A DNA stretch of 64,000 bases from Rhizophagus irregularis (taxonomy: Eukaryota; Glomeromycota; Glomeromycetes; Glomerales; Glomeraceae). Below are positions 46,996 to 59,169 of this stretch, in pieces; position 1 is the first letter of the stretch, and each line of letters begins with the position of its first letter. The DNA is taken from the NCBI RefSeq assembly GCF_026210795.1, contig NC_089459.1:1736001-1800000 (forward strand). The letters run 5' to 3'. The notes under the pieces are model-generated. The model did not search any database. It was not told the origin of the DNA and worked only from the letters and a program-made list of their open reading frames with translations. A program made the translations under genes and the position numbers.

Positions 46996-47732
46996 ATGAC
47001 AGACGCTGAAGGTATTTTTTTTTGGCAAGTAATTTTATTTTATAATGAGTATTTGAAAAATAAACTTTTAATTGAATTGTTTTTGTTTTAAGACTTTATA
47101 CCACTTAGTCAAGCACAAATTGAAACTATAGACGCCATAAATGAACCAAAAATTTCTGAACCACGAAAGCTGACTTTATCAGCATTAAAATGTAAAAAAT
47201 GCAGGTTGTTATATATATTCATTTAGTCTAATTTAGTCTAAAGTTTACTTTATTCTTTATTTATATTTATTAATAAAAATTGTAGACAAACGATAGTATC
47301 AACTAAAGATTTCGTTAATCATGATCAAGGAAAAGGGCAAACAGCATTTGCATATAAAAAACGTGACTCATCATTTTCACAAATTGTATGCTCTTCATAT
47401 TTCATTGAACCAATGGATTGGATATTTGACAGAGTACAAGAAGGTGAATTGGAAGGAAAAATAAAATGTCCAACGTGTCAAGTTAAATTAGGCAATTTCA
47501 GTTGGGCTGGTAAGTCCTTTTTAAATTGTTTTATGATCTTTTAAGTATTATTTGGTCAACCTTTAATCCATTAAATCATCAATCCAAGCCAATATTTATT
47601 CTGCTAATTGTTTTAAAAAAAATTTCGGAAATACTCAATCATCTTAATATAGGAATGCAATGTTCTTGTGGTTCATGGATAACACCTTCATTTGCTATTC
47701 ATCGTGAAAAGGTTGATGAAGTTTTAACATGA
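46996..47732 (+). CDS. YVH1/DUSP12-type zinc-binding domain protein lacking the phosphatase domain
   Basis: Exons 46996-47011, 47093-47204, 47286-47509 and 47653-47732, 144 codons (143 aa). Matches the C-terminal zinc domain of Yvh1/DUSP12: C39-X2-C42 (CKKCRQ), a histidine/glutamine stretch (NHDQGKGQTAF), VCSSYFIEPMDWIFDRVQEG, the KIKCPTCQVKLGNFSWAG knuckle, CSCGSWITPSFAIHREKVDE. In full-length Yvh1 this domain follows a dual-specificity phosphatase; here the protein begins with only about 35 residues before it. In yeast the zinc domain alone releases Mrt4 from pre-60S particles and supports growth, so a ribosome-assembly role is the best inference. Confidence 0.85.
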
Positions 47733-48837
47733 AAGAATTTCAGATATTTAATTTCATTTATTTTAGCTTAATTCATTATTATTTACCTAAAAATCTAATT
47801 ATATGAGATCGAAAAAATTAATAATAATAGCGCGAATTAAAGTTCAACGACATGTAATTACTGTTATCATGTACTGTTAGTCTGTTACATACACCATAAT
47901 ACTACGAAAACTCTGTTTTTTTATTAATTTAATATTAATGGTCGTTACCTTCAATGGTGTGATTTAAAACTTAATCAACCATCACAATTGATCGCAAAAT
48001 TTCATCTATCATTTAATTTGATGATCATAAATAAATATCTTGATGTTTAACAATTTAATGATTTTTTTTACTGGGCGTAAATGAATTGATGAGTACCGTA
48101 TTTTTTGATACATGATTTACATTTATGTTTATATCAAAAAAAAACAGTCATGAAGAAAAGCATACATTATTTTTGATGTAAATACTCTAGATATCAAGCT
48201 TATTGATATAAACAGCCATTGTAACAATGCTTGGAATATAATCGGAACAGAAGTCACAGAACTTTTATACAAATGGAAGGATCGAAAAGCAAGACATTAA
48301 GCTCAGATAATCAAATAACCTCAACCAGAATATAAATTTATAGAATTATTTATTTTATTTCTTAAAGGATGGTTATCGGGATCCATCCCAAAAACTATCT
48401 TATGTACAAAAAAAAAGACAAAGAGGATTCTGAAGATGGAAAATCGATATTCATTCCAACGCCAGGACCTCACGATAGAGAGATGTGTGTATAATGATAT
48501 ATATCCCGTGACGTTATGATAGATAAGTACGTGACTGGCGATCTTTTTTATTCTCCTATTCATCACCTCTTGTAACCACGGAGTTAATGAATAAAATTTT
48601 TTATAATGAAAATGCGCAAATTTTCATAGATTATTTATTAATATGCTATATATTTTATTTTGCATTAATTGGATTTCATAAAAAACAATTGATTTTGGAT
48701 TTACTTACTTACCTGCAGATGTAAATACTGTATTGTATATATTAAATAAATATTTATATATTTTTTAATATTATATATTATATTTTACTTTATATTTTTT
48801 AAATAAAAATAAAAATATAGCTGTATACTGCATATAG
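47733..48837. other. AT-rich intergenic sequence after the gene island
   Basis: 1.1 kb with no supported gene. Confidence 0.35.
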
Positions 48838-49085
48838 TACCCCGGTACTATTCAAGAAAGTCCGCTTAGAATGAATAGTACTCGGGTGGGACTATAGGAG
48901 GGGACGGGTACATTGGAAGAGGGGTACTAATCATGTGATAATAGAATTAAAGTAGCTATGATTTTATTACAATTAAATAAATTAAATAAAGTATATGATT
49001 AGTACCGGGTACGTATCTGGGTTCTGGGGTACTATCCAAAATCGAATTTTGATTAGTAATACCCCGGTAGGCCGGTACTATTTGA
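48838..49085. repeat. GTACC-rich inverted-repeat element
   Basis: Repeats of GTACCCCGGTACTATT. GGGGTACTAATCATGTG (left) and its approximate complement TATATGATTAGTACCGGG (right) suggest a small MITE. Ends and target duplication not resolved. Confidence 0.4.
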
Positions 49086-50510
49086 AGAAATGACGATTTA
49101 CTGAAAATTAATTTCTATAAATAACTCGAAAAAAATTTTATTAACAAGCCACATCTCAAATTTTTTTTTTCAGTTGGCTAATTCAACTGAGTAATGATTC
49201 TACATTACGTTCTGAAATTCGGGTATTTTAAAGCAATAATAACAAACCTAATATAATACTACTATATTAATTTATAAAGAGAAATCAAAACATGAGATGG
49301 TAGCAAATTTTCTCACCAATGGATTAGGGAAACTATACGGTATATATTGCAATATATATAAGAAAATTATATTTAATTAAGAATCAGTAAGTAGAATAAG
49401 TAGAATTACATAATTTCTAATTATGTAATTATTAGAATTAATATTAATTATTTACTAATAATCTTATTTTAAATTAAAATTAACAACATTTTAATTTAAA
49501 ATATAAATATAATATATAACTTGTAATTTCACTGTAATGTTTTTAGTCTACTTTTATTAGTCTACTTTCATAGCCTTTTTTATAAAATATTGGATAATAA
49601 TTAATCTATAATAAAATTAATACTTTTTACTCTTTTAGTTTTTTGCAATTATTTTAAATTCTAGTAATTAGATTTAATAAACTTTTTTAAAAAAACTGAT
49701 TTTCAAATTTTCAAATTTAGCTAAATTTGTTCTTTTTTTTTTTTATTAATATTAAATATAGTACAGTAAATTTATAATGTAATTTTAATTAATTTTAGCT
49801 GATATTATAGTCTAATTTTAATTAAAACTTTAAAGAGTAATAATTCTACTTTTAATAATTGGTCTTATACAATTTTAAGTTTATTTAAAAAAAGTCTTTA
49901 AATTTCTCTTTCCAATTATATTAAAATTGTATAAATTAAATATTTAGATACTAAGTTTAATATTTGAATTTTGATTAGGAATTTAATTTAGATTTAATTC
50001 AAATTTTTTTAATTTGTATTTAAATTTAAACTGAATTTGAAATTTGATTTTGATTATTTAATTTAGGTTAATATAATACTTCAAATAATTAATCTAAATA
50101 CTATTTATAACTTTATATAATTTAAGAAAAATCCTACTATTATTTGTAATAAAAATCTAAATATAAAATATAAATAATTATATAAAATATACTAAATAAA
50201 ATAAAAATAATGAAAAAATTGAATTACAATAACTGCATACTGTACCATATTTCTTCTTTAATATACAAAGATCCAACTAGTTATAATAGTTAGATGATGT
50301 TGAAAAAACAATATGGTTATCTACCAATAACTCAAATTGATTGAATTTTTTGCAAAAAAAAAAATGTTCATTTTAACCTTGCTTACATGAATTTTAAAGG
50401 CTTTTAAATACACATGATGTATGCATTTTGGTTTTTAAAAGTTACAAAATCAATAAAATCAATATATTAAGTGTAACCTAAAGGTATTTCTCAAGTAAAA
50501 CTTAAAACAT
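49086..50510. other. Very AT-rich spacer
   Basis: 1.4 kb of A/T-rich sequence with nothing recognised. Confidence 0.35.
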
Positions 50511-51878
50511 AGAGACCAGTTTGTTAGGACCCTGAACAATACTGATACAACTTATATTTGAGGATATATTATTATACTCTGGAATGAATGGTCATCCTAA
50601 GAAGGACCTTATCGCACATGTTACTACACCCATGAGTGATCAGCACCATATAGAATACTGAGATCGGCAGGAGTCGTATAGCACGTTCTGAAACTATCTT
50701 GGGTCAAGACCCAACCCCATGTAGCCTTCCCTACTAACCATTCACTCACTGTAAGGTAGCCTCTAGCCAGTATATTTTTGTTAGAGTTTCCCAACTAATG
50801 GTACAGTCAGTAGTGGCTTTCATGATATCAGGTAACTATCTAGAACTCTTTTATACCACCATCTTAGGTACTAGGTTTCACTCAAAAGCCACTACAGCCT
50901 GCGATTACCTACTACCGATGGTACAGTTATGAACTCCTAGTAGTAGCTGTGATAGGGATCAGAAAAGATTCGATTAAAATCGAAACTATCGAAAATTGAT
51001 AAGAATCGATTTTAAATCGAATCTCGAATAAAAATTGAATCTACTTATTGTGGCGCAGTTTTGTTAATTTGACCGTAAATTATTATTTGTTCATAATAGT
51101 TAATTTTGGCCAAATTCATAATTCTGCCCGCTAATCACGTGATGGAACACAAACTTCCTAAAAAGGAAATTTTATCTCCCAATAAAATTCAAGTTGATAT
51201 CACACAAGGTTGTACAAATTTCCAAAAAAGGAAATTTATTCGTCGATTACTGTAATTTTTTGTAATCACGTAATATGTGTTTAAACACACCTATTATAAA
51301 TAGTATAAAAAAAAATCGGTATTTGTGAAATGATTAATCGTAATTAATCGATTTTAGAATCGATTCTAATAATGGGAATCGATTCCAATCCCTAAGCTGT
51401 GAAGGTTCTCCTACACAGACCATGACTACCAAAACAGAAAACCTCAAGGAATCTCCAGGATCACCTTTTTATAGTGGTTACCATACCACAAGAATCACCA
51501 ACTAGAACGAAAGACGTAGGAAATCAACCCTTTACCTTATCCCAATACCATCAGTTCAGGAATGTACAAGGTTGGTCTAAACCTAACAGAAGGTAAACTA
51601 TTATAAAGACATTGCAACCTAACTTTACCATCTATGGTACCTATCTAGCATGACAAACCTCACGCATTAAAGCTTGCCACACCCTTAGTGGTATATTTCT
51701 TACCAGTGACCACTAAGACAAGACACCACCCCCAAATTATGCAAGCAGTGACCTCAAAGACAGGATTCCAAACCTACCAATGACCTCTTAGGAAACGTGG
51801 AAAGGATATTGAGGCTCTTTATTGAAATATGCGACTGTTACCGTACATACTAATACACCAAGATGCAATCTAATCCAA
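50511..51878. other. Unclassified, more GC-rich element body
   Basis: Composition changes abruptly here (many CCTAC/GGTAC words, e.g. CTACTACCGATGGTACAGTT), unlike the surrounding A/T runs. No open frame of note and no known domain. Probably a decayed transposon of unknown type; it carries a MITE at 50953-51394. Confidence 0.35.
50953..51394. mobile_element. hAT-like MITE, TAGGGAT family, 442 bp
   Basis: Starts TAGGGATCAGAAAAGATTCG and ends GATTCCAATCCCTA. The interior is rich in AATCGATT. Exact 8-bp target duplication AGCTGTGA (50945-50952 and 51395-51402). An 8-bp duplication with TA-GGG ends suits hAT-like nonautonomous elements (inference). Confidence 0.9.
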
Positions 51879-52155
51879 CACTGGTAAAAAGATGATTTAT
51901 CCTACACATATCTTACACATATTGGGTACTCAAAATGTAAAAAATCATACACAAATAATACACATATCATATACATATCAGGTACTAATATATATATCAT
52001 ACATATATCAGATACCTGATAGGTATACTATATATATAAGTATCCGATATGTGTATGATATGTGTATTATTTGTATATGATTTTCTACATTTTGAGTACC
52101 CGATATATGTAAGATATGTGTAGGATATGTGTAGGATAGACCATTTTTTACCAAA
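51879..52155. repeat. Palindromic ATATGTGTA element, CACTGGT end
   Basis: CACTGGTAAAAAGATGATTT at the left is mirrored by CCATTTTTTACC at the right, and the whole 270 bp folds on itself through CACATATC/GATATGTG words with the centre near 52018. Related to 58833-59127. The right terminus is degenerate and no target duplication is clear. Confidence 0.55.
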
Positions 52156-52791
52156 TAAGAACTAATCCCCGTACCTTCACGCTATTAACAGGTAAATTGC
52201 CGTGCAGTACAACTTACATTTAATATTCTAACAGTAATTTTATTAAGATTTATTCGCATATTACAAAAAGAAGTAAAAATTAAAATAAATATCTAACTAA
52301 AAACAAATAGTCGCACAAATTTGTATATATAAAGAAGAAACTAAACTATAAAACCTAAATTTGTATATTCCAACTTTAAACCTAAAAAAGCAAAGTTTCA
52401 GATCAACTACCCATGTCCAATCCATCCTACCCTACAATCCAGTAAGCCAAGACCTTAAATCAGATGAGAACTGTTCAACTCTTCAGAAAATCCGAAAGGT
52501 TATTAAGCCAATTTGTTCCTCGGATTATAGCAGAATGTGTCCAAAAAATTCCAAGAGAGGACCATTTAGAAGCCTGAAGCAGGGAAAGAGACTCATTGGT
52601 CAAGGAGAAATTAACTGGAGAGGTGTCAAAGTGAAAGTTCATATAATCAGAACTCTTAGTCATGCGAAGTAAAGCAGGCGTAATATGCATCACCTTATTC
52701 TTGAGAGATTTCATCTTACATCTAGGTCGCCAAAATTGATGGTAAATTTCACGATAGAGTTTGAAAAAATTTCTTGTAATAATATTGGAAG

Positions 52792-53087
52792 AGGACCCCA
52801 GATATCTAATATAAAGGTCATAATGGACTTTTGGCCAAAAACACCCCTTTTTGCTGAAACTCAAAAAATCGTTTTTTGTAAATATCTCAGCATCCAGTAA
52901 TTCAATTTTAATGAACTTTTTTTTATTTTGTAGCCCTCATTTAGCTCTACAATTTAAAAAAACGTTCATCAAAATTGGACCACTGGATGCCGAGATATTT
53001 ACAAAAAACGATTTTTTGAGCCCTGAAAAATGGGCCAATCTGCCGAAAGTGTGACTTATGACCTGTTTTGGAGATATCCGGGGTCCT
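52792..53087. mobile_element. AGGACCCC-family MITE, 296 bp
   Basis: AGGACCCCAGATATC ... GATATCCGGGGTCCT with a long internal inverted repeat (ATCTCAGCATCCAGTAATTC and complement). Exact 8-bp duplication ATTGGAAG (52784-52791 and 53088-53095). Same family as 14690-14981. Inserted in the LINE. Confidence 0.92.
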
Positions 53088-53308
53088 ATTGGAAGCATCA
53101 TGCCGAGATAAGCCAGAGCTTGAAATAATTAAAGAAGAGAAATCTCACGAAATAAAGCCTCGAAGAAACTAAAGACTAGTAAAGGTTAAATAGTCAGAAT
53201 AATTCTGAAGAAAAAAAAGTTCAAGGAAAGAAAGAGTCTTTAATTGTAAAAGTAGTGCGTCAAAGTTCAAATGGACTTTAGGAGAGGCAGAAGCTTTCTG
53301 GGCTAGAT

Positions 53309-53534
53309 TAGGGATTGGAATCGAAAATCGAATCTTTTCAAGATTTTTCTTATAGACGACCAACCTGACTTTGAATCAGTTTCTAATTTCAGCAAAAATA
53401 ATCAGCACTTGGCCGGCATGAAGAATTACTTTGGAGTCAGGTTAACTTATATGTAAAAAATTGCTGAGAATCGATTCTCAAGAATCGATTTTACTATATT
53501 TTGTCGATTTTCGATTAATCGATTCCAATCCCTA
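53309..53534. mobile_element. hAT-like MITE, TAGGGAT family, 226 bp
   Basis: TAGGGATTGGAATCG ... CGATTCCAATCCCTA with an exact 8-bp duplication GGCTAGAT (53301-53308 and 53535-53542). Short relative of 50953-51394. Inserted in the LINE. Confidence 0.92.
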
Positions 53535-53899
53535 GGCTAGATGAGTTATAAAACATTTCAGGAGTTCTGTTAACTTATTTCAATGTGATAAATAAGCAGA
53601 AGTATTACTATTAGACGGAAGGATATCTGGTGAACAGGTGAAAAAGTGCTTAAGAGTTTCCATAAATATTCCACAATTGAGATAAAATAAATCATCTGCG
53701 TATAAATCTGGGTACTGGAACAGCAGGCGGGACATAAGAGGAAGTTCGTCAAACTATAATTGCAAGCAGAATCTGTAAGAAGTAGAAATACGTGAAACAT
53801 CCAATCGATAATCATAAAGCGTGTCTTTCAAGATGTCAAAGGTTAATTTCTAATCAATGAAGGAGTAAGAGGATTGTAAAGTGGTAAATCTGGATAAGC

Positions 53900-56800
53900 T
53901 CAAAATTTTGAAGAAAACTCGCATATCTGAGAGGTTTGCCAAAAAATGACTGAATCAATAATAAGAGGGATTTCAGTACATAAAGAAGTAACAAGTAGAC
54001 GTTGAAAGGAAAAAGAATCTATCAACAAATTAAAAGGAAGAGAAAGGTCATCATAAGACAAAGGTTCAGCAAGAACCAGACATCGAAAAAGATACAAATC
54101 AGTAGAAACATCTATGATAGTTTGGAAGTTGCAGTCAAGACGTAATTCTTGTATTTGACTATAAATGGCCATCTATAGAATATAATAAGGAAGGTAGACG
54201 CGTTGTTTCAAAGAGGAGCATCAGAAAGTGGAAAATAGGTAATCATAGGCCGTGAAGAATAAAAGGTGATAGAACTCCTTTGAGGTAACATTCGAAGAAC
54301 CCGAAGAATAAATCCCAGTTCAGAGGCTTGTGGTGAAATGGGTCCATTAGACCATGAAAAAATTCCTGAAGTAAAAATAAGAGTATCATCTCGTTGTACC
54401 TATCTGCAAGGTATTTCATTAGAGGATATAGGATTGGATTTAGAGCATTTCGCATGGAGATAAATGTAATGTTCTATGCCAAGACATAGCTTGGGATTAA
54501 TGTCAAAAGAAATAGCGGGTAGTTGATGAGAAACAATTGTACTTTTAGATAAAGAAGGAAAAGAAGAATCCATCAGGAATAACTCAGGAATGCGGACATA
54601 AGAATATCCTAATAAAATTTTAAAAAAGGAACATAATAAAAAAGGAGAAAGAAATAAATTAATATTATTACAAGTAGAATCTATACATGAAGACATATGA
54701 AATAATTGTAAACATCTATAAGAAAGAAGAAAAGTTAAACAAGATCAGTGAAACAATTTAGATCCAACAGATCGCACTTGAAGAGGATTATCCACTATTG
54801 TAAGGAACAACCTTGTCAGGGAGTGATAATAGACCGATTAGAAGAAGAAATAATCCAATGTGAGAAATATACAATTTGAGTGCCATAGACATCAACAGTA
54901 TAAAAAACACATTTAAAGATCATAGAATCAGATTCACCTAATCCAGCAATCCAGTAATACCGATTACGGGCTTTAATATAGGAGTGCTCATCAATAGTAA
55001 CAAGGGCAGAATCTTGTAATTTCAATAAATAAGAAGGATATTGTAAAGGCATAACAGGAGCTGATAAATGGAAACATAAATCGGGTATATTAATAAAATG
55101 AATAAACTGGAAAGGAGTTTTGCCAGTTTTAGACCAAATTCATTCTTTTTAAATCCATCCAAGTATATATAAATTGGTGAAAAGGATCAATAAGTTGCAT
55201 GAGACACCAAAGTGGAGAAAATAACTAAGTAGCTTTTTCAAAATTCGCAAGTTCAGAAGATAAAGTGACTAATAGAACAAAATGAGTAGACATCAAATCC
55301 AGACAAAGGGCAGCAGGAAGCTTAATAGTCAAACTACTCTTATAAAGAATATGTAAAGTCTGAAAAATCCAATTATGATGAATTGACCTTCGACTAGAAT
55401 TCTATTTAGAAAAATCCAAAATTATATCTAAAGAAAAGGGCCATTTCAGAGCTCATTGAAGAGTACGAAAAGTAATAACAATCCAATTGGAGTATATAGA
55501 ACCTGAAGAATAAAGGGAGACCCAAGCCATAAAACGGGAAATAAGTTGTTGACACAAATAAGTATAAGGGTTGGTATCTTCATTAAAAAATTTTGATGAT
55601 AAAGCCAAAGAAGGAAAAATATGGGAAAGAGAAAGCAATTTCTTATGGATCCCATAATATGATCCAATAGTTCGTGTAAGCGTTGCTTCTGGAATATAAG
55701 TGACTTGAGATCGAAAATAAACCTTTGGAAGGATAACAGCAGAATGTAGGTATGCCAATTGTGCAGAGGTTAGTTTCTTAAAACGCAGTGCAAAATAAAT
55801 ATCCTTGATTTGAGAAATCACAAAGGAAAGAGAGCCTTGCAGATTAAACCATATGCTTAAGAAGCGAAAAAAAGATGAAAGCTTCAAGGGATTAATTGGA
55901 GATCCATTGTTTCCATTAAAGACAAAAATTCAGAAGAAAGGAAAAATGTTATCGGGAATTAACTAGACAAAGAGCAAACTAGTTCATATTTGGAAAAATT
56001 TGCAGTGATATTATTAAGAAAATAAAAGTCCCTAGCAATAGATAAAAGATGTTGAAGACCATCCAATGAGGCAAAAATAAGCGTGGAATCGTCCATGTAG
56101 GTGAGTTGAGTAATCGGGATAATAGGATCCAAGTGCTTATTGTTATTTTAAGAAAGGATATCTTTGGGTATATGAGAAGACCAAAGGTATGGGGAGATAG
56201 CAGAGTCAGATAATTCTGTAAGCAATGGGTTAAAATAAATGGTTCATAAAAGAGGAGAAATAACTTCTCCTTGATCAATGCCTATCAGAATGTTATAAGG
56301 TGAAGTGAGACCATAAGGCATGAAAATGCGATTTTTCCTATTGGTAAAAAGACTAATAATAAAATTAGACAAATTTGCAGGAAACCGTAAATGGTTAAAA
56401 ACTAATCGCAACATTCAGAGATCAATGGAGTCAAACGCCTTGGAAATATCTTGACTTAAAATCCAAAGTTCTTGTGAGGACTGGGAGAGTCGATGACTTT
56501 TGATGATACCATCTAAAACATTAATTGGAGTATTCACAGAGGAACCAGGTAAACCAGCAAAATTGTTGCCTTGAAGTACATGGTGCGAGGAAAAGATGCT
56601 GAAAAGTCGATTATTAATAATCTTGACAAGTAATTTCCAAGCTGTTTCCAACAAAGTAATAGGCCGAGTATTTTTCAATAAGGCATCAAATTCGTGGAAT
56701 TTTAGAATGGAAGCAATAGCCAGTCTTCAGGAATATCTGAATAGTCGAGGTAACGATTCATAAGTTTACATAAGAACTGGAGAGAAGTATCTGAAAGCAA

Positions 56801-58680
56801 TTTGAACCATTCATAAGAAATGGAGGAGGGACCAGGAGCTTTGTGTATAGGGGAGGCTGAAATGACTTCACGTAGTTCTAAAATAGAAATATGTGACATT
56901 ACAGAATCATATAAGGATTCATGGAACTGCTCTAACAGAGAATATTGTTTCTGTTATCGCGGGGAAGAAAAGAAAGAAAATCAAATAGAAAAATAGAAGG
57001 ACCAACAATATTTTGGAAATGTGAAATGGCTGCATCTTTGATTTCCTCAGGAGCAACTAAAAGTTTAGGACAATCAGGAGTATCTACAACCAGAACTCGA
57101 TCAAGAACAATACATCACCTTTCTCGATTTAAAGAACTGGAAATAAATTTGCCTTTATTTTCATAGAAATTAATATTTCTTTCTGAAATAGCTGATTTTA
57201 TAGAAGCAATCTTGAATTTGTCAAATTCCAAAGTGTTACTAGTTGAGAGGAACCGCTTTAACTTCCACAAAGATTTTTGAAATTGAATTAAAAATTCAAT
57301 ATAAGAAAAGTTCGAAGACTTGAAAATCACCAGGAGTTGTGAAGAATGTGTAAGACCATTAAGGAGTCCAGAGTGATTAGGAAATAATTCTTTAAAAGCA
57401 GGTTCAAAATTATTGAAAAAATGGGACCACAAAGTAGTCAATCGGGAAATAGATGTCAGTTTTCGCAAGAACATTGTAAAATGGTCTAGACTATGTCTCA
57501 AATGAATAAAAGGTTGCAACTCATGAGGAATAGCCTTAAGTTTCATCAACGAAATTATTTTTTTTGGAAAATAAGAGCGACCAGCAGATAACAAAGCAGA
57601 TTTGAATCAGTGCCAAATTTGATTTAGAGTTAAAACGAAGAGAAAGGAGGACGTATTAGATAATAAAGAAGAAACTTCTTTAATAAAAGCTTCCTTCTGT
57701 TTAGAGATGGCAGAGTAAAAATCAAAACAAGTACGACCACGTTGACGTTGTTTGATATAACTGGATGCATGTTATTTTCTAGTAAGCGTAAAGAAATCAA
57801 AATGAGCTGTAACTAGAAAATTATCAGTAGGAAAAACATTCGTCAAATCTGAAACTGAAGACCAAAGATAAGGAATAGGAAAGGAAGGAGAAATCCAAAT
57901 ATAATCAAGTCAGAACAAAGAACCAAAACTCGTGGATCAAAAAGTAGGAGATAGATGAAGTGAATCACTATCAATTTCACATAAATCATCAAAATGTTGT
58001 TCGTGAAGCATTTTGAATAGAGAGTTCAAAGGGATGATTAGCAGAAATCTGTGTCAAGAAATGTTCATAAACCGCATTAAAATCACCACCAAGAAGAACA
58101 TTGTGATTCAAAAGCCTAGCGGAATGAATCCATGAGATAAGAGTGGAATGGCAATCAGCGATAATTGAGCGATTCGAGTTACTAACGGGAGGAATATAAC
58201 CGCCAATAAGAACCACATTACATTTTCCTGAAAGTTGCAGAGTTAAACCAATTAATCTATCGTTAAAAAACTTCTTTTTAATTACATACATAGCCAAGGA
58301 AGAGTGTAAAATAATGCCAACACTAGAATGACGATTGGCAGTAGAGGAATGTATAAACCAAGAATGAAAATTATAAAAAGTCAAATAAGGGTTACAAATG
58401 TAACGATGAGCAGGAGAACATAAATTGGTTTCTGTTAAAATAATACCATGTAAAACATAGGATATAAGAATGGAAAAAGATTTAACTGTTTAGTTGGGCT
58501 AACTAAGAAACGAACATTAAGAGAGCCTAACCGCAAAATATTAGATGAAGATAAATCAGAAGAATGAACAGAAGAAGAAATATGAAATGGAAAATAAGAA
58601 TTATTATGAAAATTAATATGATCTGAACTATCAGCAGAAAGAAGGTCCTGCTGTACCCTGTTATGAGTGTTGTCACTCAT
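53900..58680 (-). pseudogene. LINE ORF2 remnant: endonuclease and reverse transcriptase
   Basis: Starts near ATG 58680 (MSDNTHNRVQQDLL). Endonuclease traces: RLGSLNVRFL, LIGGYIPPVSNSNRSI and VLLGGDFNAVYEHFL at about 58070-58100. Reverse transcriptase: HKAPGPSSISYEWFK (about 56840), RPITLLETAWKLL, QDISKAFDSIDL ending at a stop near 56412-56414, and the catalytic TYMDDST with YMDD at 56088-56099. A LINE connection region follows (FRFLSIWFNLQGSLSF). Many frameshifts; not functional. The 3' limit of coding is uncertain. Confidence 0.75.
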
Positions 58681-58832
58681 TAAAATAATTGTAAAGGATC
58701 AGGAATTAGTTTCAACCACCCAACTGTTGAGCAGCGGGAATGAAGTGGTGGTATTATTATCAGGCAATGCTGTAGTTACTGGGAAAGGAGATAATCCATC
58801 AAGCCTAGTTAGAATGTTACTTAAGTTGCTAT

Positions 58833-59127
58833 CGCTGGTCGAAAACCAATATATCGGGTAGCAGATATGTATCAGATATGTACCCGATATGTGTAGTATT
58901 AATGCAGAAAATCGGGTACCCGATATGTATAAGATATGTGTAAATATATATATCATATACATATTGGGTACCGATATGTATATGATATGTAAATGATATG
59001 TATATGATATATATATTTACACATATCTTACACATATCGGGTACCCGATTTTCTGCATTAATACTACACATATCGGGTACATATCTGATATATATCTGCT
59101 ACCCGATATATTGGTTTTTGACTAGTG
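58833..59127. mobile_element. Palindromic element CGCTGGTC..GACTAGTG, 295 bp
   Basis: Left CGCTGGTCGAAAACCAATAT and right ATATTGGTTTTTGACTAGTG are complementary. Between them, GGGTACCCGAT and ATATGTGTA words form a near-perfect hairpin centred near 58985. Same style and end motif as 51879-52155 and the CACTGGTC elements. Inserted between the LINE ORFs; flanks show no clear duplication. Confidence 0.65.
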
Positions 59128-59169
59128 ATGAATGGTTTGTTGAGTAGAAGTAATGTTATTCAATTCTTT

